Source of the DNA: Cupriavidus necator
GTDB lineage: Bacteria > Pseudomonadota > Gammaproteobacteria > Burkholderiales > Burkholderiaceae
Direction: 5' to 3'
Length of the DNA: 64,000 nucleotides
NCBI RefSeq assembly: GCF_013141915.1
Contig: NZ_SROX01000001.1
Location: 248,001 to 312,000 of the forward strand
Under the pieces are notes generated by a model. That model was not told where the DNA came from. It saw only the letters and a program-made list of their open reading frames with translations, and searched no databases. The position numbers and the translations under genes are program-made. Positions 26,751 to 35,237 of the stretch are shown here, piece after piece (position 1 is the first letter of the stretch; every line of letters starts with the position of its first letter).

Positions 26751-29700
26751 GTGAATGCCCCGCTGAACCCCGCCTTGCTCGAAGCCCTGTCCAGCGCCAG
26801 CCTGGACGACAAGTACACCCTGGAGAAAGGCCGCGTCTACCTGAGCGGCGTGCAGGCGCTGGTGCGCCTGCCGATGCTGCAGAAGGCGCGCGACCGCGTT
26901 GCCGGGCTCAATACCGCCGGCTTCATCTCGGGCTACCGCGGCTCGCCGCTGGGCGGCGTGGACCAGGCGCTGTGGAAGGCCAAGCAGCACCTCGCGGCCA
27001 GCGACGTGGTATTCCAGCCCGGCGTCAACGAAGACCTGGCCGCCACCGCGGTCTGGGGCAGCCAGCAGGTCAACCTGTTCCCCGGCGCAAAGCGCGATGG
27101 CGTGTTCTCGATGTGGTATGGCAAGGGGCCCGGCGTCGACCGCTCCATCGATGTGCTGAAACACGCCAATTCGGCCGGCTCGTCGCGCCATGGCGGCGTG
27201 CTGCTGCTGGCCGGCGACGACCATGCCGCCAAGTCTTCGACCGTGGCGCACCAGTCCGAACACGTGCTGCAGGCGGCCGGCATTCCGGTGCTGTATCCCG
27301 CCAACGTGCAGGAGTACCTGGACTATGGCCTGCATGGCTGGGCCATGAGCCGCTACTCGGGCCTGTGGGTGTCGATGAAGTGCGTCACCGACGTGGTCGA
27401 GTCGACCGCCTCGGTCGAGATCGATCCGGAGCGCGTGCAGATCGTGCTGCCGCAGGACTTTGCCATGCCGGCGGGCGGCCTCAATATCCGCTGGCCCGAT
27501 TCGCCGCTGGAGCAGGAAGCGCGGCTGCTCGACCACAAGTGGTATGCGGCGCTGGCCTATGTGCGCGCCAACCGGCTCAACCGCGTGGTGCTCGATTCGC
27601 CGAACGCACGCTTCGGCATCATGACCGCCGGCAAGGCGTATCTGGACGTGCGCCAGGCGCTGGCGGACCTGGGCCTGGATGACGACACCTGCGCCCGCAT
27701 CGGCATCCGCGTCTACAAGGTGGGCTGCGTGTGGCCGCTGGAGGCGCACGGCGCGCGCGAGTTCGCCACCGGCCTGGAAGAGATCCTGGTAGTGGAAGAG
27801 AAGCGCCAGATCCTCGAGTACGCGCTGAAGGAAGAGCTGTACAACTGGCGCGAGGACGTGCGGCCCAAGGTCTTCGGCAAGTTCGACCAGCGCGGCAACG
27901 ACGGCGGCGAGTGGTCGGTGCCGCGCGGCGACTGGCTGCTGCCGGCGCACTACGAGCTGTCGCCTGCGCGGATCGCCAAGGCCATCGCCCGGCGCCTGGA
28001 ACGCTTCGACCTGCCGGACGCGGTGCGCGCGCGCATTGCCGCGCGCGTGGCGCTGATCGAGGCCAAGGAGCGCGAAGCGGCGCAGCCGCGCATCGCGGTG
28101 GAGCGCAAGCCGTGGTTCTGCTCGGGCTGCCCGCACAACACTTCCACGCGCGTGCCGGAAGGCTCGCGCGCGCTGGCGGGCATCGGCTGCCACTACATGA
28201 CCTTGTGGATGGACCGCAATACCGAGACCTTCAGCCAGATGGGCGGCGAGGGGGTGGCGTGGACCGGGCAGATGCATTTCACCGACGACAAGCACGTGTT
28301 CGCCAACCTGGGCGACGGCACGTACTTCCACTCGGGGCTGCTGGCGATCCGCGCATCGATCGCGGCCAGGGCCAACATCACCTACAAGATCCTGTTCAAC
28401 GACGCGGTGGCGATGACCGGCGGGCAGCCCATCGACGGCGTGCTGACGGTGCCGCAGATCGCGCACCAGGTGCTGGCCGAGGGCGCGAAGAAGCTGGTGG
28501 TGGTCACCGACGAGCCCGCAAAGTATGGCGACGGCGCGATGCTGCCGTCCGGCGTGGCGGTGCTCCATCGCGACCAGCTCGATGCCGTGCAACTGGAGCT
28601 GCGCGCCACCGAAGGCGTCACCATCCTGATCTACGACCAGACCTGCGCCACCGAGAAGCGCCGCCGCCGCAAGCGCGGCACCTATCCGGACCCGGCCAGG
28701 CGCGCCTTTATCAACGATGCGGTGTGCGAGGGCTGCGGCGATTGCTCGGCCAAGTCCAACTGCCTGTCGGTGGAGCCGCTGGAGACCGAGCTCGGCACCA
28801 AGCGCAGGATCAACCAGTCGTCGTGCAACAAGGATTTCTCCTGCGTCAACGGCTTCTGCCCGAGCTTTGTCACGGCCGAGGGCGCACAGGTGCGCAAGCC
28901 CGCGGCGGCCGGAGGCAACGGCACCGGCGCTGATTTCGCGGCGCTGCCGCTGCCGCGGCTGCCGGCCCTGGAGCGGCCGTATGGCGTGCTGGTCACCGGC
29001 GTTGGCGGCACCGGCGTGGTCACCATCGGCGGACTGCTCGGCATGGCCTCGCACCTGGAGCGCAAGGGCGTGACCGTGCTGGACATGGCCGGCCTGGCGC
29101 AGAAGGGCGGGGCGGTGATCAGCCACGTGCAGATCGCGCCGGCGCCGGCTGATCTGCATGCGACGCGCATCGCCACCGGCGAGGCGCGCCTGGTGATCGG
29201 CGGCGACGCCATCGTGTCGGCCTCGGCCGAAGTGCTGTCGAAGGTCCGGCACGGCCTGACCGCCGCCGTGGTCAACAGCGCCAACACGCCCACCGCGGAA
29301 TTCATCAAGAACCCGAAGTGGAAGTTCCCCGGCGCCAGCGCCGAGCAGGACCTGCGCGCCGGCGTTGGCGAGGCCTGCGCCTTCCTCGACGCCAGCGCGT
29401 GGGCGGTGGCCCTGCTGGCCGACGCGATCTACTCCAACCCGCTGCTGCTGGGCTTTGCCTGGCAGAAGGGCTGGATCCCGCTGCAGCATGCCAGCCTGGT
29501 GCGTGCCATCGAACTCAATGGGGTGTCGGTTGAAAAGAACCGCCTCGCCTTCGAATGGGGCCGGTATCTGGCCCACCACGGTGAGGCCGCGGTCAGAGCT
29601 CTGTTGCCGAATGCGCCAGCAGCGGTTTCGGCCCAGGTGGTGTCGATGCCGCAGACGCTCGACACCCTGATCCGCAAGCGCGAGGCAATGCTGGCCGATT

Positions 29701-30320
29701 ACCAGAATGCCGCCTATGCAGCCCGCTATCGCGATGCCGTCGCGCGCATCCGCGCCGCTGAACAGCAACTCGGCATCGACCGCAAGCTGCCGCTGACCGA
29801 GGCCGTGGCGCGCAACCTGGCCAAGCTGATGGCCTACAAGGACGAGTACGAGGTGGCCCGCCTCTACACCGATCCCGCTTTCCTCGACAAGCTGCGCGCA
29901 CAGTTCGAAGGCGAGCCCGGGCGCGACTACCAGCTCAATTTCTGGCTGGCGCCGCCGCTGCTGGCCAAAGCCGATGACAAGGGCCAGCTGCTCAAGCGCC
30001 GCTTCGGTCCGCGCACCATGACGGTGTTCCGCCTGCTGGCGCGCCTGAAGGGTTTGCGCGGCACCGCGCTGGACGTGTTCGGCAAGACCGCGGAACGCCG
30101 CGCCGAGCGGGCGCTGGTGAGCGACTACCTGGCCATGGTGGAAGAGTTTGCCGCCTCACTGAGCGCGGACAACCTCGACACCGCGCTGGCGCTTGCCGCG
30201 CTGCCTGACGATATCCGCGGCTATGGACACGTGAAAGAGGCCAGCATGACGGCCGCGGCGGTACGGCGCGAGGCGCTGCTGGCACAGTATCGCGGTGCGG
30301 CACGGCGGGATGCGGCCTGA
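26751..30320 (+). CDS. Indolepyruvate ferredoxin oxidoreductase, fused alpha/beta subunits
   Basis: A 1189-residue 2-oxoacid:ferredoxin oxidoreductase in which IorA- and IorB-like parts are fused. It opens with SLDDKYTLEKGRVYLSGVQA and GLNTAGFISGYRGSPLGGVD (pyrimidine-binding domain); the TPP/Fe-S part has WFCSGCPHNTSTRVPEGSRA and LGDGTYFHSGLLAIR. A Cys-rich stretch CEGCGDCSAKSNC with CNKDFSCVNGFCPSF follows. The gamma-type domain has VLVTGVGGTGVVTIGGLLGM. The family decarboxylates arylpyruvates or branched 2-oxoacids to acyl-CoA. GTG at 26751 is chosen because CGGAGACCC lies before it and the family start follows at once; ATGs at 26691 and 26733 are alternatives. Confidence 0.92.
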   Translation: MNAPLNPALLEALSSASLDDKYTLEKGRVYLSGVQALVRLPMLQKARDRVAGLNTAGFISGYRGSPLGGVDQALWKAKQHLAASDVVFQPGVNEDLAATAVWGSQQVNLFPGAKRDGVFSMWYGKGPGVDRSIDVLKHANSAGSSRHGGVLLLAGDDHAAKSSTVAHQSEHVLQAAGIPVLYPANVQEYLDYGLHGWAMSRYSGLWVSMKCVTDVVESTASVEIDPERVQIVLPQDFAMPAGGLNIRWPDSPLEQEARLLDHKWYAALAYVRANRLNRVVLDSPNARFGIMTAGKAYLDVRQALADLGLDDDTCARIGIRVYKVGCVWPLEAHGAREFATGLEEILVVEEKRQILEYALKEELYNWREDVRPKVFGKFDQRGNDGGEWSVPRGDWLLPAHYELSPARIAKAIARRLERFDLPDAVRARIAARVALIEAKEREAAQPRIAVERKPWFCSGCPHNTSTRVPEGSRALAGIGCHYMTLWMDRNTETFSQMGGEGVAWTGQMHFTDDKHVFANLGDGTYFHSGLLAIRASIAARANITYKILFNDAVAMTGGQPIDGVLTVPQIAHQVLAEGAKKLVVVTDEPAKYGDGAMLPSGVAVLHRDQLDAVQLELRATEGVTILIYDQTCATEKRRRRKRGTYPDPARRAFINDAVCEGCGDCSAKSNCLSVEPLETELGTKRRINQSSCNKDFSCVNGFCPSFVTAEGAQVRKPAAAGGNGTGADFAALPLPRLPALERPYGVLVTGVGGTGVVTIGGLLGMASHLERKGVTVLDMAGLAQKGGAVISHVQIAPAPADLHATRIATGEARLVIGGDAIVSASAEVLSKVRHGLTAAVVNSANTPTAEFIKNPKWKFPGASAEQDLRAGVGEACAFLDASAWAVALLADAIYSNPLLLGFAWQKGWIPLQHASLVRAIELNGVSVEKNRLAFEWGRYLAHHGEAAVRALLPNAPAAVSAQVVSMPQTLDTLIRKREAMLADYQNAAYAARYRDAVARIRAAEQQLGIDRKLPLTEAVARNLAKLMAYKDEYEVARLYTDPAFLDKLRAQFEGEPGRDYQLNFWLAPPLLAKADDKGQLLKRRFGPRTMTVFRLLARLKGLRGTALDVFGKTAERRAERALVSDYLAMVEEFAASLSADNLDTALALAALPDDIRGYGHVKEASMTAAAVRREALLAQYRGAARRDAA

Positions 30321-30454
30321 ACGGCTTAGTTCGCGCCGGCCGGCAGGCCGAGCCTTGCCCGGTAAGGAGCGAGGCGCGCCTTCCGGAGCTGGCGCGAGCT
30401 TTCGCCGGCGCGACCAACAGGCGTTAGCGCCCTGGGCCTGCTCGGCCGGAGTCC

Positions 30455-30592
30455 TCAGAGCGACAGCACCAGCCGCACCAGATCGCCATGCCACTGCATA
30501 TTAGTCTTGGCGTAGATTGACTTTACTTGCGTCCGGATCGTCGCGACGCTTACCTGCGCTGCTGTCAGCGCACGCTTGCGACCGATCTGCAT
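30455..30592 (-). pseudogene. C-terminal remnant of a LuxR-type regulator
   Basis: A 45-codon frame encodes SVATIRTQVKSIYAKTNMQW followed by HGDLVRLVLSL and stop. This matches the recognition helix and last helices of a LuxR/GerE DNA-binding domain (consensus S-x-x-T-V-R-x-H-L-x-x-I-Y-x-K and DLVRL at the end). A stop lies just upstream and no sensor domain or first HTH helix is recognisable, so it looks like the decayed 3' end of a regulator gene. The flanks (30321-30454 and 30593-30718) show nothing else recognised. Confidence 0.55.
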
Positions 30593-30718
30593 GGGATCTC
30601 AGCCACGACCTGGCGACGAGTCCATTGGACAAAAATTTTCCGCCCGCTGCACTGGGCAGCAGGCGGAACGGCCGGAAGAGGGCGGGTTCTGCAGCAATGG
30701 CCTAAGAGAGGCCTGGCG

Positions 30719-31272
30719 TCAATCGCAATGTGACGGTCCGCCGGGATAGACGCCGTTGTTGTAAGAATCCAGGGTTCCGCCCCAGGTCTTCTGCGTGCCG
30801 CAGGAGTTTGCGGCCGGACACGCCACGTCGGGGGTGCTGGTACCAGAGAAGAAGCTTTGCGCATCGCTCAGTCCGGCTGGCGTATCCAGGATTTGCTGCC
30901 AGGTCACACCGCTGTTGAAGAATGCCGCACTCCGGCTGAAGGGCAGTGGCCAGACCACGTCGGGCTTGTCGCCCCAGTGCCGGTCGCATACAGGGCATGA
31001 TAGACGTCCAGGAAATTGGGTCCCGAGACCTTATTCTGGATCCAGTCGTCAATGGTAAGTCCAACCGTGTCGATGGCGCCCTGGTTCCATACCGACACCA
31101 CGCCGGAATACCGCCAGTTGCCGGTACCCGGCACCGCGCAGATGTCCAGTGTCTTGGTGGCCGCCAGCGTGGTGCCGTTCTGGCCGGCCGAGATGGCCTC
31201 TCCGGACGGAAAGGCCGCCGCAAATGGCAAGATGGCACTGAGGATGGCTTGGGCAACATTCTTCTTGTTCAT
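30719..31272 (-). pseudogene. Exported protein of unknown function, interrupted by a one-base frameshift
   Basis: The first frame starts MNKKNVAQAILSAILPFAAA (signal peptide; start 31272, site CGGAGCAAATCAAA) and runs through GTGNWRYSGVVSVWNQGAID and SGPNFLDVYHALYATGTG. At the C4 run 30972-30975 (a G run on the coding strand) it loses register. The continuing frame reads GDKPDVVWPLPFSRSAAFFN and ends GTLDSYNNGVYPGGPSHCD. One extra G restores about 184 residues with four late Cys residues that could form disulfides. It may be a true frameshift, phase variation or a sequencing error. No family was recognised. Confidence 0.6.
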
Positions 31273-31377
31273 TTTGATTTGCTCCGGGATTCCTGAGCCT
31301 TGCAATAACACGCTGATTGCGACTGCGCTCTCCACACCGTCGCGCGCACGACGTACGAACCGGCGGCTCTTGCCGGG

Positions 31378-31413
31378 TTACGCGCCGCTGAGCGTGGGTC
31401 TGGCTTCTTCCAT
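31378..31413 (-). CDS. Possible 11-residue leader peptide (MEEARPTLSGA)
   Basis: On the reverse strand a very strong ribosome-binding site AAAGGAGG (31424-31431) stands ten bases before ATG, which begins an 11-codon frame ending TAA. It is in the same frame as, and 105 bases upstream of, the exported-protein gene starting at 31272. It could be a regulatory leader, or the dead start of a formerly longer gene. Conservation is unknown. Confidence 0.3.
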   Translation of the reverse strand: MEEARPTLSGA

Positions 31414-32144
31414 TAAATCGGTGCCTCCTTTCTGATTAAGGGAATTGTTAATTGAATCATTCAGCATGGCCTTCAGGCCCCTCGCCATCGCTACCACGCG
31501 CGGTCAGGCGCAGTGAAAACAAGATGGCAAGAACGGATGGATAGTTGCGTTTGATTCGCGTTTTGCCGTCGTCAAAAGTAATCATGGTTTCGGTCCGTCG
31601 ATTTACACCAAAAGGTTAGATTGGCAACGTCGAAGTTCCATCATCAATTTTGGGTATGGGAGGGTCCGGCTTGCCTTTTTGTCAGGCCGTTTTCGGCGGG
31701 AGCGCGCTGGGTCAGCGCGGCCTTGCACTCGCGCTCGGGATACTCAAGCGCGCCAAAAAAATAGTCCGGCGGCGGCACCAGCGCGCGGGCAAAGGCTTTT
31801 AGCATAGGTGGTGTGGCAGCAGCGGGTGTCAGGATATCGTGCGGAAATGCACACAATGAGGAAAAAAAGATTGCAGGCTCAATGCCATGCTTTAACTATA
31901 ATTTTTTGACCCCGGGACGGACGATTCACGGAGTTATGGCATAGCACTTCACTGTTGCTTTGTCCTGGGGCGCCCGTTGCGGGCCGGGAAAATTACCCGC
32001 AGGAAACTGTATTTGGTAGTAGGTAATTACAAAACAGTCGCGCTCGAAAACGTTGCATCGCCCTCATTTTGTTAAGGCGGCGCAGCGTAACACACCAAGT
32101 CGGGCATTCTCATCCGGGGCGCAATAGATTCTCTGGAGACCAAC
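31414..32144. other. Long region without a confident gene
   Basis: The stretch is visibly more AT-rich than its surroundings, especially 31540-31640 and 31850-32050. It presumably carries promoters for the reverse-strand exported-protein gene and the forward secreted-protein gene at 32145. One weak reverse frame at 31644-31805 is listed separately. No RNA gene, repeat or mobile-element end was recognised. Confidence 0.5.
31644..31805 (-). CDS. Possible small protein, 53 residues, unknown
   Basis: The frame begins MLKAFARALVPPPDYFFGAL and continues EYPERECKAALTQ with GC-rich third positions over its first 40 codons, which hints at coding, then loses that bias. There is no clear ribosome-binding site and no recognised domain. 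It could be a gene fragment. Listed only because the surrounding 700 bases hold nothing better. Confidence 0.25.
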   Translation of the reverse strand: MLKAFARALVPPPDYFFGALEYPERECKAALTQRAPAENGLTKRQAGPSHTQN

Positions 32145-32648
32145 ATGAAGAATCTAGTCCTGGTTTCATTGACTGCGGTGCTGGTCGCGCCCGCAGCCTG
32201 GGCCGACACCATCGCCGCGAATGGGCCGAGCGGGGCGCACTATGCAAGCGGTTCTGCCGAGCCCGTCTGTACTGTGGAGTCCCTGGACGTCAACTGTACC
32301 GGGACCACCATCGGCGGCGTCGGCAACACGAATGCGACAGCGGTTCTGTCAGCGACTTATTCAGGCACCGTGCAGTGCCAGAACCGTGGTGGCCAGATCG
32401 TCGAGGTGAAGACGCAGACCACGGAGGCGACTTCGTCGGGTACCCTGAGGCCCACCAAGAACGGACAGTTGGTCGTGCCGCCGCTCAGCACGACGGCGCC
32501 GACCGCCACCGAATTGCAGAACGCGGCGGTCTGCCCCAACGGTAACTGGACCAAGCTGCTGCTCGGGTCGCCCACGCTGGTGAATTTCGTGTATACGGTC
32601 ACCTTCGCCGGCTTCACCCAGCCTTATATCAGCATTGTGGGTCCCTGA
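32145..32648 (+). CDS. Exported protein of unknown function
   Basis: A 167-residue protein with a signal peptide (MKNLVLVSLTAVLVAPAAWA, cleavage near ADT) and a good site CTCTGGAGACCAAC. The mature part is Thr/Gly/Asn-rich with likely beta-structure: VCTVESLDVNCTGTTIGG, NATAVLSATYSGTVQCQN and VNFVYTVTFAGFTQPYISIV at the end. Five Cys residues in the mature part could form disulfides. The pattern suggests an immunoglobulin-like or adhesin-like secreted domain, but no family was recognised. Confidence 0.65.
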   Translation: MKNLVLVSLTAVLVAPAAWADTIAANGPSGAHYASGSAEPVCTVESLDVNCTGTTIGGVGNTNATAVLSATYSGTVQCQNRGGQIVEVKTQTTEATSSGTLRPTKNGQLVVPPLSTTAPTATELQNAAVCPNGNWTKLLLGSPTLVNFVYTVTFAGFTQPYISIVGP

Positions 32649-32827
32649 TCGACTAGCACAGGCTTCGGCACATTCGGCTGATACGGAAGATCCGACACCG
32701 GCGAGCGCGTCCTGAGCCATCGGGAGGACGTGCCGGCACCGCTGGCACGTCGCAATCGGTTACGGCTGGTACCGTCATTGCTTGCGGTACCACGCCTGCC
32801 TTGTCCTGAATTCTTGGATGATGCGCC

Positions 32828-33307
32828 ATGCGACAAGACGTTCACCTCAATTACCGCGCGCGGGCTGTCCTGCCTGCACCGCGCCATTTCCTGCATGCCG
32901 GGTGGATGCTGGGCTTGAGCCTGCTGCTCGGCGGATGCGGCGGCGATTCGGCCCCGGCATCCATGGCGACCCCGCAGCAAGCGCCGGCGGAGCAAAGCCC
33001 GTTAGCCGCGCAAGGCACCCCGCGAGGGCGGGCAACCCCGGCACCGCCGGCGGTGACGGACGAACCTGCCGTACCTTCGGCAGGGTCGCCCCAGCTGGCG
33101 CAACTTAGCGCGCTGCCGCATCTGTCTTCGTTGTCCGACCGCGAGAAGGCGGGGCTGCTCATGCTGCTGCCTTCCAGGTCGCCTGCGCAACGGATGGCAT
33201 TGATCAACATGTACCCCAGTCTGGTCACGTTGCCTGAGCAGCAAAAAGAGCTGTTGCTGGACCGCCTGGAGAAAATCGTCCCGGTCACGGTAAGCCAGCG
33301 CCAGTAA
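32828..33307 (+). CDS. Putative lipoprotein (DUF3106-like C terminus)
   Basis: A 159-residue protein with an N-terminal hydrophobic stretch and lipobox (LGLSLLLGGC, Cys37), a Pro/Ala-rich linker and a helical C-terminal region (SLSDREKAGLLMLLPSRSPA, then NMYPSLVTLPEQQKELLLDR). Repeated LP-E-Q/R-x-x-LL patterns resemble DUF3106-type proteins. ATG at 32828 gives a rather long n-region (MRQDVHLNYRARAVLPAPRH); the next Met (at residue 27, WMLGLSLLLGGC) would give a shorter leader. It converges on the IclR gene. Function unknown. Confidence 0.62.
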   Translation: MRQDVHLNYRARAVLPAPRHFLHAGWMLGLSLLLGGCGGDSAPASMATPQQAPAEQSPLAAQGTPRGRATPAPPAVTDEPAVPSAGSPQLAQLSALPHLSSLSDREKAGLLMLLPSRSPAQRMALINMYPSLVTLPEQQKELLLDRLEKIVPVTVSQRQ

Positions 33308-33351
33308 CCGCTGCCGGATCCGTCCCTATTCATCGCGGTGGCCGCGACCGG

Positions 33352-34119
33352 TCAGGGATGCCAGGTCGACGGTCTTTCCACCTGCAGCGCCGGCCGCTGG
33401 CTTCCCGCCATGGCATAGGAGAGCTTGTTCGCCGCATCGACGACGGTCTGTGCCAGCTCCAGCAAGCGCGCCTCGTTCAGCCGGGCGGTCGGCCCGGAAA
33501 TGCACATGGAGCCCAGCAGGCGCCAGTGCAAGCCGAACACCGGCGCCGATACGCTGGAGACTTCGGGTTCCCGTTCGCCCAGCGACAGGTGAAAACCCCG
33601 GCGGCGGATCATTTCATAGAGTTCGCCGGGCTCTCCCGAGAACGCCAGGATAACGCGGCCGGGCGAGCCGCTGTCCAGCGGCAGCGCGGCCCCGATCCTG
33701 ACGTGATGGCGGATCGCCTGCGGTCCTTCGACCCGGACGAGACAGGTGCGCTGCTGTCCCTCGCGGACATAGAACGAAGCGCTTTCCCCGGTCTGGATCG
33801 TCAGGGCCCGTAGCACCGGCTCTACCACTTCCTGCACGTTAAAGGTTGCCTGATAGCACGCGCCAAGCCATCCCGCCGCGCGGCCGAGGCGCCAGTTGCT
33901 GTCTTCCTTCTGCACCAGGTAATCATCCGCCGCCAGCGTGCGGGCGAGCCGGAGTACCGTGGTCTTGTGGATGCCGGTGCGGCGGCTCAGTTCCGCCAGG
34001 GACAGCTGTGGATCGTTGACACCGAACGCTTCCAACACGCGCAACGCACGCGTAACGGCGATCACGGAGCCAGAGGCTTCGTCACTGGAAGTGCGTCCAG
34101 TTTCACTTCTACGGTTCAT
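33352..34119 (-). CDS. IclR-family transcriptional regulator
   Basis: A 255-residue regulator: N-terminal winged helix (SLAELSRRTGIHKTTVLRLA) and a GAF-like effector domain (ESASFYVREGQQRTCLVRVE, IGAALPLDSGSPGRVILAFS, then SSVSAPVFGLHWRLLGSMCI). ATG at 34119 gives normal family length; the frame is open further upstream but that part opposes the Bug gene. It is divergent from the Bug/RraA/dehydrogenase operon across 96 bases that carry three spaced GAAACG repeats, and probably controls it. Confidence 0.92.
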   Translation of the reverse strand: MNRRSETGRTSSDEASGSVIAVTRALRVLEAFGVNDPQLSLAELSRRTGIHKTTVLRLARTLAADDYLVQKEDSNWRLGRAAGWLGACYQATFNVQEVVEPVLRALTIQTGESASFYVREGQQRTCLVRVEGPQAIRHHVRIGAALPLDSGSPGRVILAFSGEPGELYEMIRRRGFHLSLGEREPEVSSVSAPVFGLHWRLLGSMCISGPTARLNEARLLELAQTVVDAANKLSYAMAGSQRPALQVERPSTWHP

Positions 34120-34143
34120 GGCATGGACTGCGTTGCACGGAAT

Positions 34144-34199
34144 GAAACGCCATTGTATGCCTTGAAACGGTCCACCACAATCCGGCTCACAACGAAACG
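34144..34199 (+). promoter_or_regulatory. Three GAAACG direct repeats at 20- and 30-bp spacing
   Basis: GAAACG occurs at 34144-34149, 34164-34169 and 34194-34199, i.e. with starts exactly 20 and 30 bases apart, in the intergenic region between iclR-type gene and Bug gene. The first two share TGAAACG. Helical phasing suggests operator half-sites for the IclR protein; this is inference. Confidence 0.35.
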
Positions 34200-34215
34200 A
34201 GATTCGGAGACCCTG

Positions 34216-35196
34216 ATGAACGCCATTTCCCGTCGGTGCCTGTCTATCCTTGCCACGGGCCTGATTGCGGTATGCGCCGCGGCCCACGCAGCGCCCCCGT
34301 ACCCCGCCAAGCCGATCCGCGTCATCGTGCCGTTCCCCGCGGGCGGCGGCACGGACATCATCGCGCGCGAAGTGACCAATACCGTGGCCAAGTCCACCGG
34401 CTGGGTCTTCGTGGTCGAGAACAAGCCGGGGTCGGGCGGCAATCTGGGCGTGGACGCCGCGGCCAAGGCGCCTGCCGACGGCTACACCATCGTGATGGGC
34501 CAGACCAGCAACCTGGCGATCAATCCCTCTCTGTACGAACGGCTGCCCTATGACCCGCTGAAGGACCTCGCGCCGATCGGCCTGGTCGCGTCGGCGCCGC
34601 TGGTGCTGGTCACGCATGTCAACTCGCCTTACAAGACGCTGAAGGATGTGGTGCAGGCCGCCAGGGCAAAGCCGGGCGTGATCAACTTCGCCTCGCCTGG
34701 CAACGGCACGGTCGCGCATCTTGGCGGCGAACAGTTGCAGGGCACCGCGAAAGTGAAGTTCACCCACGTGCCGTACAAGGGCGCTGCGCAGGCGGTCAAC
34801 GACCTGATGGGTGGACAGGTCGATCTCTACATGGCATCGGTGCCGACGTTGCTCGGCCATATCAAGAACAATCGGCTGCGGCCGCTGGCGGTGACATCGC
34901 CCCAGCGCGTGCACGACCTGCCCCAGGTGCCCACCGTGGCTGAGCTTGGCTATCCCGGCTTCGATACCGCGACGTGGTTCGGCTTCGTCGCGCCCGCCGC
35001 GACGCCGAAGGACATCGTGGTTCGCCTGAACACCGAGTTCAACAAGGCGCTCAGGTCGCCAGCGCTTGCCAGCAAGCTGAACGAACAGGGCGCATCGGTG
35101 CTGGCTGGCACGCCCGAGGCCTTCAGCGCGCTGATCCGGCAGGACATCGTGCGCTGGGCATCGGTCATCAAGGCCTCCGGCACCAAGCTGGATTGA
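34216..35196 (+). CDS. Bug/TctC-family periplasmic substrate-binding protein
   Basis: A 326-residue exported receptor: signal peptide LIAVCAAAHA, family opening YPAKPIRVIVPFPAGGGTDI, then FASPGNGTVAHLGGEQLQ, FTHVPYKGAAQAVNDLMGGQ and LPQVPTVAELGYPGF. The site CGGAGACCCTG precedes ATG at 34216. It is the first gene of an operon with an RraA-like aldolase, a hydroxyacid dehydrogenase, a second Bug receptor and an SMP-30 lactonase, so it probably captures a hydroxy- or sugar-acid used by them. Confidence 0.9.
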   Translation: MNAISRRCLSILATGLIAVCAAAHAAPPYPAKPIRVIVPFPAGGGTDIIAREVTNTVAKSTGWVFVVENKPGSGGNLGVDAAAKAPADGYTIVMGQTSNLAINPSLYERLPYDPLKDLAPIGLVASAPLVLVTHVNSPYKTLKDVVQAARAKPGVINFASPGNGTVAHLGGEQLQGTAKVKFTHVPYKGAAQAVNDLMGGQVDLYMASVPTLLGHIKNNRLRPLAVTSPQRVHDLPQVPTVAELGYPGFDTATWFGFVAPAATPKDIVVRLNTEFNKALRSPALASKLNEQGASVLAGTPEAFSALIRQDIVRWASVIKASGTKLD

Positions 35197-35237
35197 CGCC
35201 CGCTCTCACCATCCCTTGCCATTGCCAGGAATCCATC

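Noticed and set aside
26664-29768. 1034-codon open frame on the minus strand
   Set aside because: Shadow of the indolepyruvate oxidoreductase gene; composition is His/Arg/Gly-rich without recognisable motifs.
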